In this document: positions 19,082 to 28,575 of the stretch, in pieces
Position numbering within the stretch: position 1 is the first letter of the stretch
Layout of the letters: each line of letters starts with the position of its first letter
The notes under the pieces: generated by a model
What the model was told of the DNA's origin: nothing
The model's database searches: none
The model's input: the letters and a program-made list of their open reading frames with translations, nothing else
Made by a program: the position numbers and the translations under genes
Assembly: GCF_902706185.1 (NCBI RefSeq)
Contig: NZ_CACSJM010000030.1
Span: 1-46,782, forward strand
Source of the DNA: Roseomonas sp. 18066
GTDB lineage: Bacteria > Pseudomonadota > Alphaproteobacteria > Acetobacterales > Acetobacteraceae
DNA: 46,782 nt
Direction of reading: 5' to 3'

Positions 19082-20464
19082 ATGTCAAACCCCCGCTTTG
19101 TGGGACACGACACGAAAGCAAGGCCGTTGCGCGCCGCCAGGCCGCTTCGGGGCCTCGCCGGCCGCCTGACGGTCGCCGGCGACAAGTCCATCAGCCATCG
19201 CGCGCTGATGTTCGGGGCATTGGCCGTTGGCCGCACCGAGATCACCGGGCTGCTCGAGGGCGAGGATGTGCTGCGCACCGCCGCCGCCATGCGCGCGCTC
19301 GGCGCCACCGTTGACCGGCTGGGGGACGGCCATTGGCAGGTCTCCGGCCGCGGCGTCGGCGGCCTGGTGGAGCCGGAGGATGTGCTCGACATGGGCAATT
19401 CCGGCACCGCCGCCCGGCTGATCTGCGGGCTGCTGGCCGGCCATCCGCTCTATGCGGTGCTGACCGGCGACGGCTCGCTCAGGAAGCGCCCGATGAAGCG
19501 GGTGATGGACCCGTTATCCGCCAGCGGCGCCCGCTTCTCGTCGCGCGCCGGCGGCCGGCTGCCGCTGACCATCGAGGGCGCCACCGACCCGATGCCGCTC
19601 GATTACCGCCTGCCGATGGCTTCCGCCCAGGTGAAGTCGGCGGTCATGCTGGCCGGGCTTTGCGCCCGTGGCGTGACCCGGGTGATCGAGCCCGAGGCGA
19701 CGCGCGACCACACCGAGAACATGCTGCGCCATTTCGGCGCCACCGTCCGCGTCGCCGTCGAGGGCCATGGCCGGGTCATCGAGCTCGATGGCCAGCCGGA
19801 GCTGATCGCAGCCCCCGTCGCCGTGCCCGGCGACCCGTCCTCGGCCGCCTTCCCGCTGGTCGCCGCCCTGCTGGTGCCGGGCTCGGACCTCACCGTCGAG
19901 CGCGTCGGCCTCAACCCGCTGCGCACCGGCCTGTTCACCAGCCTGCAGGAGATGGGCGCCGACCTGACGGTGGGCAATGCCCGCACCGAGGGCGGCGAGC
20001 CGGTGGGCGACATCACCGCCCGCTTCGGCGCGCTGAAGGCGGTCGACGTGCCGCCCGAGCGGGTGCCGTCGATGGTCGACGAATACCCGATCCTGGCGGT
20101 GGCCGCGGCCTGCGCCACCGGCATCAGCCGGTTCCGCGGCCTTGCCGAGCTGCGCGTCAAGGAAAGCGACCGCGTCGCCGCCACCGCCGCCCTGCTCGCC
20201 GCCAATGGCATCAAGGTGGAGATCGAGGGCGACGACATGCTGGTGCATGGCACCGGCGGGCTGCCCCCCGGCGGCGGCATGGTGGTCACCCATATGGACC
20301 ACCGCATCGCCATGAGCGCCCTGGTGCTGGGCCTGGCCACCCAGGCGCCGGTCACCGTCGACGACAGCAGCTTCATCGACACCTCCTTCCCCGGCTTCGC
20401 CGAGCTGATCAACCGCGCCAGCGGCAGCGACGCGCTGCGCCGGCTGAACAGCGCCGGGGCATGA
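19082..20464 (+). CDS. aroA: 3-phosphoshikimate 1-carboxyvinyltransferase (EPSP synthase, class II)
   Basis: 460 residues. AroA joins shikimate 3-phosphate and PEP in the shikimate pathway. [14 protein letters not shown] (residues 34-47) binds substrate, [10 protein letters not shown] (104-113) is the PEP/glyphosate loop, and [17 protein letters not shown] and [15 protein letters not shown] are typical of class II enzymes. The loop keeps Gly (residue 108), where the glyphosate-insensitive CP4 enzyme has Ala. RVKESDRV near the C-terminal third is the second signature. The frame is open for over 2 kb upstream, antisense to other genes, but homology and the divergent FYDLN gene place the start at 19082. 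The stop overlaps cmk by ATGA. Confidence 0.96.
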   Translation: MSNPRFVGHDTKARPLRAARPLRGLAGRLTVAGDKSISHRALMFGALAVGRTEITGLLEGEDVLRTAAAMRALGATVDRLGDGHWQVSGRGVGGLVEPEDVLDMGNSGTAARLICGLLAGHPLYAVLTGDGSLRKRPMKRVMDPLSASGARFSSRAGGRLPLTIEGATDPMPLDYRLPMASAQVKSAVMLAGLCARGVTRVIEPEATRDHTENMLRHFGATVRVAVEGHGRVIELDGQPELIAAPVAVPGDPSSAAFPLVAALLVPGSDLTVERVGLNPLRTGLFTSLQEMGADLTVGNARTEGGEPVGDITARFGALKAVDVPPERVPSMVDEYPILAVAAACATGISRFRGLAELRVKESDRVAATAALLAANGIKVEIEGDDMLVHGTGGLPPGGGMVVTHMDHRIAMSALVLGLATQAPVTVDDSSFIDTSFPGFAELINRASGSDALRRLNSAGA

Positions 20465-21111
20465 GCAAGCCGCTTCCTCGCCCGGGGCTGGTCATCGCCG
20501 TCGACGGCCCGGCCGCGGCGGGGAAGGGCACGCTGGCCCGGCGCCTGGCCGCCGAGCTGGGCCTGGCCTATCTCGACACCGGCCTGCTGTACCGCGCCAC
20601 GGCGCGGCGGGTGCTCGATGCCGGCGCCGATCCGCGCGACGCGGCGGCGGCCGAGGCGGCCGCCCGCAGCCTGACGCCCGAGGATCTCGCGCGGGGCGAC
20701 CTGCGCGGGCCGGAAGCCGACCGCGCCGCCAGCGCGGTGGCCGCCATCCCCGCCGTCCGCGCCGCCCTGCTGGACTGGCAGCGCGATTTCGGCCGCCTGC
20801 ATGGCGCCGTGCTGGATGGCCGCGACATCGGCACCGTCGTCTTCCCCGACGCATTGGTAAAACTCTACGTCACCGCCTCCGACGAGGAGCGCGCCAGGCG
20901 GCGCCACCTGGAACTCGCCGGCCGCGGCGTGGCGGCGGACTTCACGGTGGTGTTGGAGGAACTGCGCGCCCGCGACGCGCAGGATGCCAGCCGCGCCGTC
21001 GCGCCGCTGAAGCCGGCCGAGGACGCCGTGCAGCTGGACACCACCACGCTCGATGCCGAGGCCGCCTATGCCGCGGCCCTGGCCGTGGTGACGCGGAAGC
21101 TGCCCGCCTAG
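20461..21111 (+). CDS. cmk: (d)CMP kinase
   Basis: 216 residues. P-loop GPAAAGKGT at 16-24, [15 protein letters not shown] for nucleotide binding, [24 protein letters not shown] and the Arg-rich lid [12 protein letters not shown] match cytidylate kinase, which phosphorylates CMP and dCMP. It is coupled to aroA by a 4-nt overlap. In relatives rpsA follows directly. Here two extra genes intervene. Confidence 0.96.
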   Translation: MSKPLPRPGLVIAVDGPAAAGKGTLARRLAAELGLAYLDTGLLYRATARRVLDAGADPRDAAAAEAAARSLTPEDLARGDLRGPEADRAASAVAAIPAVRAALLDWQRDFGRLHGAVLDGRDIGTVVFPDALVKLYVTASDEERARRRHLELAGRGVAADFTVVLEELRARDAQDASRAVAPLKPAEDAVQLDTTTLDAEAAYAAALAVVTRKLPA

Positions 21112-21141
21112 GGAACGACCGCAGCAGGGAAGGGGGGCGCC

Positions 21142-21564
21142 ATGCAGGCCCAGATGTCGGTGATCACGCTGGGGGTCGCGGCCCTCGCCCCTTCCCGTCG
21201 CTTCTATGCCGAGGGCTTCGGCTGGGCCCCGGTCTTCGAGAACCCCGAGATCCTGTTCTATCAGCTGAACGGGTTCGTCCTGGGAACCTGGCTGGAATCG
21301 GCGCTGGCAGCCGATTCGCAGCGCGCCGACCAGGCCCGGCCCGGCGCCTTCGCCCTGGCCCATAACGTCGCCCGCGCCGAGGACGTCGCCCCCGCCATGC
21401 ACCGCCTGGTCGCCCATGGCGGCAGCCTGCTGCGCGCCGCCGACGCGCCGCCGCATGGCGGCATGCGCGGCTATGTCGCCGACCCCGACGGCCATGCCTG
21501 GGAAATCGCCTTCAACCCGTCCTGGCCGATCAGCCCCGAGGGCTATGTCCGCTTCGCCCCCTGA
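21142..21564 (+). CDS. VOC-family (glyoxalase/bleomycin-resistance-like) protein
   Basis: 140 residues with the paired beta-alpha-beta-beta-beta pattern of the vicinal oxygen chelate fold. It begins VITLGVAALAPSRRFYAEGFGW and ends with MRGYVADPDGHAWEIAFNPSW, the usual C-terminal motif with a metal-ligand Glu. Members include glyoxalase I, dioxygenases and antibiotic-binding proteins. The activity cannot be assigned. It starts 30 nt after cmk and may be cotranscribed. It is not part of the conserved aroA-cmk-rpsA order. Confidence 0.85.
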   Translation: MQAQMSVITLGVAALAPSRRFYAEGFGWAPVFENPEILFYQLNGFVLGTWLESALAADSQRADQARPGAFALAHNVARAEDVAPAMHRLVAHGGSLLRAADAPPHGGMRGYVADPDGHAWEIAFNPSWPISPEGYVRFAP

Positions 21565-21583
21565 CGGACATGGACCAGGGGGA

Positions 21584-21617
21584 GGCGATCACGATCGGGA
21601 CCGATCACGCCGGTTTT
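21584..21617 (+). terminator. Possible terminator after the VOC gene
   Basis: A hairpin with outer GGCG/CGCC and inner GATCGG/CCGATC stems is followed by GGTTTT. The internal mismatches and the short T-run make it weak. Confidence 0.35.
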
Positions 21618-21702
21618 GCCGCGCCGCAGCGTCTTGCCCCCTCGGCGCCGGGGCGCGCGGTGCTTAGGCTGGCGGCCTGACCAGGACCGGATCACCGCCC
21701 CC

Positions 21703-23751
21703 ATGCGCCAGCTGCTGCCGCTCTGCCTGCTGCCCCTGATCCTCTCGGGCGCCGCCCTGGCCCAGGTGCCGGCGCCGGAGATCACGGCGGTGGAGCTGCC
21801 GGTGCGCGCCGTCACCCTCTCCTCCTCCGGCCTCGCCCAGATCGAGCGCAGCGGCACCCTGCCGGCCGGCGCGCCGATCGCCTTCCGCGCCCCGCTCGGC
21901 GATATCGACGACCTGCTGAAGAGCCTGGTGGTCTCCGACCCGGTCGGCAGCGTGGTCGGGCTGCGCCTGCCGGCGCGCGACCTGGCCGCCGAGGCCTTCC
22001 AGGGCCTGCCGGTCACGGCGGACGACTTTTCCAGCCGCGCCGCGCTGCTGACCGCGCTGCGCGGCCAGCAGGTCGAGGTCGCCAGCCAGTCCGGGCGCCT
22101 GGCCGGCGCGCAGGAGACCGAGAAGGGCCTGCGCGTCACCCTGCTGACGCCCACCGGCCTGACGCCGCTGCTGCTGGAGGAAGGGGTCTCGGTCCGCTTC
22201 ACCGACCCGTCGCTGGCCCAGCGGCTGGAGCGCGCCGCCGAGGCGGTGGCGGCCAGCGCCGGCGCCGACCAGCGCCGCATCGAGATCGCCATGCGCTCGG
22301 GCCGGATGCGCGCCGGGCAGGACCGCGCCGTCAGCCTGACCTATGTCGCCGGCGCGCCGCTGTGGAAGCCGTCCTGGCGGCTGCTGGCGCCGCCCTCCGG
22401 CGCCCCGGCCGAGGCGCGGCTGCAGGGCTGGGCGGTGGTCGAGAACCGCTCCGGCGCCGATTGGAACCAGATCCGCCTGTCGCTGGTCGAGGCCGATTCG
22501 GCCGCCTTCCGCCAGCCGCTCTACGAGCCGCTGCTGGTGCCGCGCATCGAGCTGCCGCTGCGCATGGCGGAAGCCCTGCGGCCCCAGGCCGATAGCGGCG
22601 CCCGCCCGGCGCCGCCGCCGCCGCCGCCTCTGGCCGCGCCCTCGGCCCCGGCGCCGCTCGGCCAGATGATGCGCCGCGACCGCGCCATGGCCGCCGCCGA
22701 GGCTGCCGCGCCCCCGGCCGAGCTCGCCGCCCCGGCGCTGGCCGCCGCCTCCGCCGGCCGGGTCTCCTTCACCCTGCCGGAGCCGGTGACGCTGCGCGGC
22801 GGCGAGACCGCCAACCTGCCCTTCCTCGATGCCCGCCTGCCGGCCGAGCGCGTCTGGTGGGTGCAGGAGCTGACCACCCGCCACCCGCTGCAGGCGCTGC
22901 GCCTGACCAACAACGGCAACGCCATCCTGCCCGCCGGCCTGGCCACCGTCTTCGGCACCGCGGGGGCCGAATCCGGCGCCTTCCTGGGCGATGCCGAGAT
23001 CCGCGCCATGGCGCCCGGCGAGACCCGGCTGCTGGCCTTCGCCCGCGACCGCGACGTGCTGCTGACCGCCGCCAACGACCAGTCGGAGCGGCTGGTGGCC
23101 GCCGACCTGCAGGGCCACCAGCTGAAGCTGCGCTTCCTGCGCATCGAGACCCTGTCCTTCGCCATCGACCCGCGCGGCGCCCGCGGCCGGCTGCTGCTCG
23201 ACCTGCCGCGCCGCGCCGGCGCCACGCCGCGCTTCAGCATCGCCTCCGAGGGGGATTTCGGCCTGCGCCACGAGGCGGTGCTGGACGGCAAGCCGACCAC
23301 CCTGCGCCTGTCCTATGAGCGGGAGATGCGGCGCGACATGCCGCTCTGGGACCAGGGGCTGGGCGATCCGCGGCTGCTGGTCTGGCGCGACATCGACCTG
23401 GAGCGCGACGCCCGCCGCCTGCCCGGCGGCCCCGGCACGCTGGAGACGCTGCGCGAGCTGCAGACGCGCATGCCGCCCGAGGATGCCGGCACCCTGACCC
23501 GGCTGGTCGAGCAGATGGGCAGGCAGAGAGAACTGCTGGAGGCCTTCCGCGCCGCCGCCATCGCCGCCCAGGCCGCCGACACCACCCTGGCCCGGGCCCG
23601 CGCGGCGGTGGAGGACCGCAGCGGCGGGTCGCGCACCGCGGCGCGCCAGGCGCTGAACGCCGCCTCGGCCGAGGCGGAGCGCGCCGGCGCCGGCGCCGAC
23701 CGCGCCTGGACCGCCTGGCAGCTGGGGGTCGAGGCGCTGGTCGGCGGCTAG
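21703..23751 (+). CDS. DUF4139 domain-containing exported protein
   Basis: 682 residues. A Sec signal peptide (MRQLLPLCLLPLILSGAALA, cleavage near residue 20) precedes an N-terminal domain with VTLSSSGLAQIERSGTLPAG, then the DUF4139 region with LTYVAGAPLWKPSWRLL and VVENRSGADWNQIRLSLVEAD. An unusual Pro/Ala-rich linker containing six consecutive Pro (about residues 305-345) splits it. The C-terminus is helical and Ala/Arg-rich, with possible coiled coil. DUF4139 proteins are secreted or periplasmic beta-rich proteins of unknown function. The start at 21703 is chosen for the signal peptide. No partner gene is evident. Confidence 0.88.
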   Translation: MRQLLPLCLLPLILSGAALAQVPAPEITAVELPVRAVTLSSSGLAQIERSGTLPAGAPIAFRAPLGDIDDLLKSLVVSDPVGSVVGLRLPARDLAAEAFQGLPVTADDFSSRAALLTALRGQQVEVASQSGRLAGAQETEKGLRVTLLTPTGLTPLLLEEGVSVRFTDPSLAQRLERAAEAVAASAGADQRRIEIAMRSGRMRAGQDRAVSLTYVAGAPLWKPSWRLLAPPSGAPAEARLQGWAVVENRSGADWNQIRLSLVEADSAAFRQPLYEPLLVPRIELPLRMAEALRPQADSGARPAPPPPPPLAAPSAPAPLGQMMRRDRAMAAAEAAAPPAELAAPALAAASAGRVSFTLPEPVTLRGGETANLPFLDARLPAERVWWVQELTTRHPLQALRLTNNGNAILPAGLATVFGTAGAESGAFLGDAEIRAMAPGETRLLAFARDRDVLLTAANDQSERLVAADLQGHQLKLRFLRIETLSFAIDPRGARGRLLLDLPRRAGATPRFSIASEGDFGLRHEAVLDGKPTTLRLSYEREMRRDMPLWDQGLGDPRLLVWRDIDLERDARRLPGGPGTLETLRELQTRMPPEDAGTLTRLVEQMGRQRELLEAFRAAAIAAQAADTTLARARAAVEDRSGGSRTAARQALNAASAEAERAGAGADRAWTAWQLGVEALVGG

Positions 23752-24303
23752 CCGGCGGAGTCGCGCGCGGCCGGCCACGGCGGCGCCGGGCAGCGGAAGC
23801 CAGGGCAGGGGGCTTTTCCCCTCTCCGGGCCGCTGTTCGCCGCGGTCTTCGCCCCATTAAAAAACCGAATCAATCCATAAGCTAGAAAACCTGCCGGGGG
23901 CGGTGAAAGCCCGGCCGCGGCGGGTGCGCCGCACCGTTCCGGCCGCTCTCCGATTTCGCTTGACGGCCCCGCCACCCCTGGCCTAGGGGCCAACGCTGAG
24001 CTGATGGGCCGCGAGGTCCGGCAGCGTCCGGCGGGGGGTCTTCCCCCGGGCTTTCGCGCCGCCAGGGCCTCGTGCCTTGCGCAGCACGTCCGCCGCCGCC
24101 GGGCCGGAAGAGGCGGGCCGCACACCGTCTGTCGCAACAGGGCCGGTCGGCGCCATGCCCCGCGGGGTCAGCGCCCGGTCAAGTCGTGTCTGCCCGATGA
24201 GACACCGCCAGGGCCTTGCGGCGCCGCGGTGACTTTCCTCTGGTGGGGGCGCAGGAATCGGTCCGGACGCCTGTCCGGGCTGATGTCAGGAAATTTCCGC
24301 TTC
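23752..24303. other. Long gene-free region and rpsA leader
   Basis: 552 nt between the DUF4139 gene and rpsA. It holds a short AT-rich patch (about 23857-23892), a promoter candidate at 23960-23988 and roughly 300 nt of GC-rich leader. A frame in phase with rpsA is open from 24004, but its product is Arg/Gly-rich and unlike S1. S1 homology starts at 24304, so I read the stretch as untranslated leader. Confidence 0.6.
23960..23988 (+). promoter_or_regulatory. Candidate rpsA promoter
   Basis: TTGACG (23960-23965), a 17-nt spacer and CTAGGG (23983-23988). The expected start near 23995 would give a leader of about 309 nt. Confidence 0.5.
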
Positions 24304-26025
24304 ATGGCTAATGCCAACAGCCCTTCCACGACCTCGGCCGGCATGGAAGATTTCGCCGCCCTGCTCGACGCCTCGCTGGGCGCCGATACCGGCTTCGCCG
24401 GCTCGGTGGTGACCGGCCGCGTCGTCCGGGTGGATGATGATTTCGCGGTCGTGGACGTCGGGCTGAAGAGCGAGGGGCGCGTGCCCCTCAAGGAATTCGC
24501 CCCCCCCGGCCAGAAGGCCGAGGTGAAGCCCGGCGACATCATCGAGCTCTTCGTCGAGCGCTATGAGGATCGCGACGGCTCCATCGTGCTGTCGCGCGAG
24601 AAGGCCCGCCGCGAGGAAGCCTGGACCAACCTGGAGAAGGCGTTCAACGCGCAGCAGCGCGTCAACGGCGTCATCTTCGGTCGCGTCAAGGGCGGCTTCA
24701 CCGTCGACCTCGGCGGCGCCGTGGCCTTCCTGCCCGGCTCCCAGGTCGATATCCGCCCGGTGCGCGATGTCGGCCCGCTGATGGGCTCGCCCCAGCCCTT
24801 CCAGATCCTGAAGATGGACCGCGCCCGCGGCAACATCGTGGTCTCGCGCCGCGCTGTGCTCGAGGAGACGCGCGCCGAGCAGCGCTCGGAGCTCATCCAG
24901 GGCCTGAAGGAAGGCATGATCCTCGACGGCGTCGTCAAGAACATCACCGACTACGGTGCGTTCGTCGACCTCGGCGGCGTGGACGGCCTGCTGCATGTCA
25001 CCGACATCGCCTGGCGCCGGATCAACCACCCCTCCGAGGCCCTGACCATCGGTCAGCAGGTCCGCGTGCAGGTCATCCGCTTCAACTCCGAGACGCAGCG
25101 TATCTCGCTCGGCATGAAGCAGCTGATGTCCGATCCGTGGGAAGGCGTGGCGATCAAGTACCCGGTCGGCGCCAAGTTCTCTGGCCGCGTGACCAACATC
25201 ACCGACTACGGCGCCTTCGTGGAGCTGGAGCCGGGCGTCGAAGGCCTGGTCCACGTCTCCGAGATGAGCTGGACCAAGAAGAACGTCCACCCGGGCAAGA
25301 TCGTCGCCACTTCGCAGGAAGTCGACGTGATGATCCTGGACGTGGACGAGCCGAAGCGCCGCATCTCGCTCGGCCTGAAGCAGGCCCAGGGCAATCCCTG
25401 GGAGCTGTTCCTGGAGAGCCATGGCCCCGGCTCGCTGGTCGAGGGCGAGATCCGCAACATCACCGAGTTCGGTCTGTTCGTGGGTCTGGCTCCCGAGATC
25501 GACGGCATGGTGCACATGTCCGACCTGTCGTGGGATGTTGCCGGCGAGCAGGCGATGGCCGCCTACAAGAAGGGCGACATCGTCAAGGCCAAGGTGCTGG
25601 ACGTCGATATCGAGAAGGAGCGTATCTCCCTCGGCATCAAGCAGCTCCAGGCTGACCCGGCCGCCGAGGTTCTCGACCGCGTCCGCAAGGGCGATGTCGT
25701 GACCTGCATCGTGACCAAGGTCGAGCAGAACGGCATCGAGGTGAAGGTCGACGAGGTCCTGACGGGCTTCATCCGCCGCGCCGAGCTGGCCCGCGACCGT
25801 GGCGACCAGCGCCCCGACAAGTTCGCCATCGGCGAGAAGGTCGATGCGAAGGTCACCGCCGTCGACCGCGCTGCCCGCCGCCTGGCCCTGACCATCAAGG
25901 GCAAGGAAGTCGAGGAAGAGCGTGAGGCGATGAAGGAGTACGGCACCGCCGACTCCGGCGCCTCGCTGGGCGACATCCTGGGTGCGGCCATCCGCCGCCG
26001 TAACCAGATGGCGACCGACGAGTAA
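24304..26025 (+). CDS. rpsA: 30S ribosomal protein S1
   Basis: 573 residues with six consecutive S1 RNA-binding repeats. Examples are GVVKNITDYGAFVDLGGVDGLLHVTDIAW and GRVTNITDYGAFVELEPGVEGLVHVSEMSW in the central, mRNA-binding repeats. S1 recruits mRNA to the 30S subunit, especially GC-rich or leader-poor messages. The ATG at 24304 starts MANANSPSTTSAGMEDFAALLD, typical for alphaproteobacterial S1. AGGA lies upstream. Two strong terminators follow, so it is transcribed separately from sppA-ihfB. Confidence 0.97.
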   Translation: MANANSPSTTSAGMEDFAALLDASLGADTGFAGSVVTGRVVRVDDDFAVVDVGLKSEGRVPLKEFAPPGQKAEVKPGDIIELFVERYEDRDGSIVLSREKARREEAWTNLEKAFNAQQRVNGVIFGRVKGGFTVDLGGAVAFLPGSQVDIRPVRDVGPLMGSPQPFQILKMDRARGNIVVSRRAVLEETRAEQRSELIQGLKEGMILDGVVKNITDYGAFVDLGGVDGLLHVTDIAWRRINHPSEALTIGQQVRVQVIRFNSETQRISLGMKQLMSDPWEGVAIKYPVGAKFSGRVTNITDYGAFVELEPGVEGLVHVSEMSWTKKNVHPGKIVATSQEVDVMILDVDEPKRRISLGLKQAQGNPWELFLESHGPGSLVEGEIRNITEFGLFVGLAPEIDGMVHMSDLSWDVAGEQAMAAYKKGDIVKAKVLDVDIEKERISLGIKQLQADPAAEVLDRVRKGDVVTCIVTKVEQNGIEVKVDEVLTGFIRRAELARDRGDQRPDKFAIGEKVDAKVTAVDRAARRLALTIKGKEVEEEREAMKEYGTADSGASLGDILGAAIRRRNQMATDE

Positions 26026-26037
26026 TAGAGAAGGCCG

Positions 26038-26081
26038 GGGGGGGTCCGGGGCGCTGCCTCGGACGACCCCCGGACCCCCCT
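26038..26081 (+). terminator. First hairpin after rpsA
   Basis: GGGGGTCCGGGG and CCCCGGACCCCC arms form a long GC stem around a roughly 15-nt loop, followed by CTCTGTTT. It may slow or end transcription ahead of the stronger terminator below. Confidence 0.5.
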
Positions 26082-26123
26082 CTGTTTCCGATCTTTGGCG
26101 CTGGCGGAGACGGCAGCGCCCGG

Positions 26124-26155
26124 AAGGCCCCAGGGGGAAACCCCTGGGGCCTTTT
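26124..26155 (+). terminator. Rho-independent terminator after rpsA
   Basis: AAGGCCCCAGGGG (26124-26136) pairs with CCCCTGGGGCCTT (26141-26153) around a short loop, followed by TT. A clear intrinsic terminator. Confidence 0.85.
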
Positions 26156-26224
26156 GTCATGATGGCCTCTGGGGGGGGCCTTTCCCTTGACCCGGCACAC
26201 CCCGCCCCCCATTCATGGGCGGCA

Positions 26225-27142
26225 ATGAGCATGCCCCTCGAGCACGACCTGCTGGTCGACCGCCGCCGCCTGAAGCGCCGCCTGGTCTTCTGGCGCGTCG
26301 CCGCCGTGCTCGCGGTGCTGGCCGCCGGCGCCGCCCTCGCCACCCGCATGGCCGGCAGCTTCGCCCCCGCCCACCTGGTCCGCCTCTCGGTCGAAGGCAC
26401 CATCACCGACGACCGCAAGCTGACCGAGGCCATCGCCGCCGCCGCCCAAGACGACGCGGTCCGTGGCATGATCCTGTCGATCGACAGCCCCGGCGGCACC
26501 GTCGCCGGCGGCGAGGGCCTGCACGCCGCGCTGAAGCGCTTCCGCGAGACCGGCAAGCCGCTGGTCGCCGTCATGCGCGGCACCGCGGCCTCGGCCGGCT
26601 ACATGATCGCCATGCCGGCCCAGCGCGTCTTCGCCCGCGACTCCACCCTGACCGGCTCGATCGGCGTCATCCTGCAGAGCTTCGAGGCCAGCCGGCTGAT
26701 GGACACGCTCGGCATCCGCGCCGAGATGCTGACCTCCGGCACGCTGAAGGGCGAGCCCAACCCGTTCCGCCCGATGACGGCGGAGGGCCGCGCCGTGCTG
26801 CAGGGGGTGCTGGCCGACATGCACGCGCAATTCGTCGCCATGGTCGCCGAAGGCCGCCAGCTGCCGCTCGAGCGCGTCCACGCCCTGGCCGATGGCCGCG
26901 TCTATACCGGCCGCCAGGCGCTGGCCGAGAAGCTGGTCGACGCCATCGGCGGCGAGCCCGAGGCCCGCGCCTGGCTGGCCGCCGAGGCCGCGATTCCCGA
27001 CACCACCCCGGTGCAGGACCTGGACCCGCGCAGCGCGGCCGAGCGCGCTCTCGGCTTCTCGGTCCAGACCATCATGAAAAGCGTTGTTTCAGAATGGCTT
27101 GCGATTGACGGCGTCCGGGCCGTTTGGCAGCTTCCGCAATGA
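26225..27142 (+). CDS. sppA: Signal peptide peptidase SppA (single-domain type)
   Basis: 305 residues. A cytoplasmic basic N-terminus ([10 protein letters not shown]) is followed by one membrane anchor (about 21-40) and a serine-protease S49 domain. [17 protein letters not shown] is the family core. The nucleophile is probably Ser123 in [12 protein letters not shown], and the general base Lys175 in [13 protein letters not shown]. The SGIGV-like element appears as [11 protein letters not shown]. It degrades leftover signal peptides in the inner membrane. The start at 26225 lacks a strong ribosome site; ATG at 26231 is an alternative. It precedes ihfB, as in many alphaproteobacteria. Confidence 0.93.
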   Translation: MSMPLEHDLLVDRRRLKRRLVFWRVAAVLAVLAAGAALATRMAGSFAPAHLVRLSVEGTITDDRKLTEAIAAAAQDDAVRGMILSIDSPGGTVAGGEGLHAALKRFRETGKPLVAVMRGTAASAGYMIAMPAQRVFARDSTLTGSIGVILQSFEASRLMDTLGIRAEMLTSGTLKGEPNPFRPMTAEGRAVLQGVLADMHAQFVAMVAEGRQLPLERVHALADGRVYTGRQALAEKLVDAIGGEPEARAWLAAEAAIPDTTPVQDLDPRSAAERALGFSVQTIMKSVVSEWLAIDGVRAVWQLPQ

Positions 27143-27206
27143 CCCTTTCTGCAGTGACCGGCGAGCCGGCCCCCATTTCTGGCTTCCGGCAGGAGAGCGC
27201 AGTGCC

Positions 27207-27533
27207 ATGACGAAATCCGAGCTGATCGCGCAACTGGCGGCGGCCAATCCGCATCTGCGCCAACCGGATGTGGAACTGATCGTGGGCACCATCTTCAACG
27301 AGATCACCGCGGCCCTGGCCCGCGGCGACCGGGTGGAGCTGCGTGGCTTCGGCGCCTTCTCCGCCAAGGCGCGGGAGGCCCGCACCGGCCGCAACCCGCG
27401 CACCGGCGAGGCCGTCGAGGTCTCCAGCAAGGCCGTGCCCTATTTCAAGCCGGGCAAGGAGCTGCGCGAGCGCGTCAATGGCGGGCCGCTGCAGGCGCCG
27501 AAACGCGCCCCGCGCGCGGTGCCCGCCCCATGA
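27207..27533 (+). CDS. ihfB: Integration host factor subunit beta
   Basis: 108 residues of the HU/IHF fold, starting [26 protein letters not shown]. The DNA-bending arm region has [34 protein letters not shown], with the intercalating Pro in GRNPRTGE. The C-terminal tail is a few residues longer than E. coli IhfB and basic. AGGAGAG precedes the ATG. It overlaps lapA by 4 nt. IHF bends DNA at origins, promoters and recombination sites. Confidence 0.96.
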   Translation: MTKSELIAQLAAANPHLRQPDVELIVGTIFNEITAALARGDRVELRGFGAFSAKAREARTGRNPRTGEAVEVSSKAVPYFKPGKELRERVNGGPLQAPKRAPRAVPAP

Positions 27534-27862
27534 GGCTCATCGGCCTGGCGCTGACCGCGCTGCTGCTGCTGCTGCTGGTGCTCTTCGCCATTTCCAACAG
27601 CGCTGCCGTGCTGCTGCAGCTCTGGCCGCTCGACCTCGCCTGGGAGGTGCCGCTGGCCGGCGCCGTGCTGGGGGCCGCCGCCATCTCCTTCCTGCTCGGC
27701 GCCCTGGTGGCCTGGGGCGGCGCGCTGCGCTACCGCCGCCGCGCCTGGAAGATGCAGCGCGCGGCGCAGCTGCTGGAGGCCGAGCTCGCCGAGCTGCGCG
27801 CCCAGCAGGACGCGGCGCGCAAGGCGGCGACGCCAGCCGGCACGGCCCTGGCCACCCGCTGA
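27530..27862 (+). CDS. lapA: LapA-domain (DUF1049) inner-membrane protein
   Basis: 110 residues. Two transmembrane segments (about 3-28 with [17 protein letters not shown] following, and about 43-65) precede a basic, coiled-coil-like cytoplasmic tail ([26 protein letters not shown]). The pattern equals the LapA/YciS family involved in lipopolysaccharide assembly control together with LapB. No lapB is adjacent. It overlaps ihfB (ATGA) and pyrF (TGATG). Confidence 0.85.
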   Translation: MRLIGLALTALLLLLLVLFAISNSAAVLLQLWPLDLAWEVPLAGAVLGAAAISFLLGALVAWGGALRYRRRAWKMQRAAQLLEAELAELRAQQDAARKAATPAGTALATR

Positions 27863-28575
27863 TGCGCCAGAAGCCTAATGCAGCCGGCATCATCGCCGCG
27901 CTGGACACGGCGGATGCCGCCCGGGCCGAGGCCTGGGCCGGCGCCGTCGCCCCGCATGTCGGCCTGGTCAAGGTCGGGCTGGAGCTGTTCTGCGCCGAGG
28001 GCCTGTCGGTGGTCACCCGCGTGGCGCAGCACCGCCCGGTCTTCCTCGACCTGAAGTTCCACGACATCCCCAACACCGTGGCCGGCGCCGTCCGCTCGGT
28101 CTGCGCGGCGCGACCGGCGATGCTGACGCTGCATGGCGGCGGCGGCAGCGCCATGATCGAGGCCGCCCGCCGCGCCGCCGAGGACAGCCTCGGCGAGGAC
28201 CGCCCGGCGATCCTGGCGGTCACCGTGCTGACCAGCTTCACCGCCAGCGGCCTGGCCGATACCGGTGTCTCCGGCGGCCCGGCGCAGCAGGTGCTGCGGC
28301 TGGCCCGCCTGGCCCTGGCCGCCGGCGCCGATGGCCTTGTCTGCAGCCCGCATGAGGTTTCTCGTATTCGCGACGCCTTTGGCGGCGACCCGCTGCTGGT
28401 GGTCCCGGGCGTGCGCCCGGCCGGCGCCGATATCGGCGACCAGGCCCGCGTGGCGACACCGGAAGAAACCATCGCCGCCGGCGCCGACTGGCTGGTGATC
28501 GGCCGGCCGATCATGGCAGCCCCCGACCCGGCGGCGGCCGCGGCCGCCATCGCCGCCTCGATCCGGCCGCGCTGA
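27862..28575 (+). CDS. pyrF: Orotidine 5'-phosphate decarboxylase
   Basis: 237 residues. The active-site signature [12 protein letters not shown] (residues 61-72) holds the catalytic Lys65 and the Asp pair. [15 protein letters not shown] and VVPGVRP (phosphate binding) with VIGRPI also match. It makes UMP from OMP in pyrimidine synthesis. The ATG overlaps the lapA stop by one base and the TGA overlaps trpF by one base, so the four genes ihfB-lapA-pyrF-trpF look like one tightly coupled transcript. Confidence 0.96.
   Translation: MRQKPNAAGIIAALDTADAARAEAWAGAVAPHVGLVKVGLELFCAEGLSVVTRVAQHRPVFLDLKFHDIPNTVAGAVRSVCAARPAMLTLHGGGGSAMIEAARRAAEDSLGEDRPAILAVTVLTSFTASGLADTGVSGGPAQQVLRLARLALAAGADGLVCSPHEVSRIRDAFGGDPLLVVPGVRPAGADIGDQARVATPEETIAAGADWLVIGRPIMAAPDPAAAAAAIAASIRPR

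Noticed and set aside
16799..20464. Very long + strand open frame (over 1200 codons)
   Set aside because: Only the last 460 codons, from 19082, resemble a known protein (AroA). The earlier part is antisense to the DUF993 and isomerase genes and is an artefact of high GC.
24004..24303. N-terminal extension of S1
   Set aside because: In frame with rpsA but Arg/Gly-rich and unlike S1, whose homology starts at 24304.
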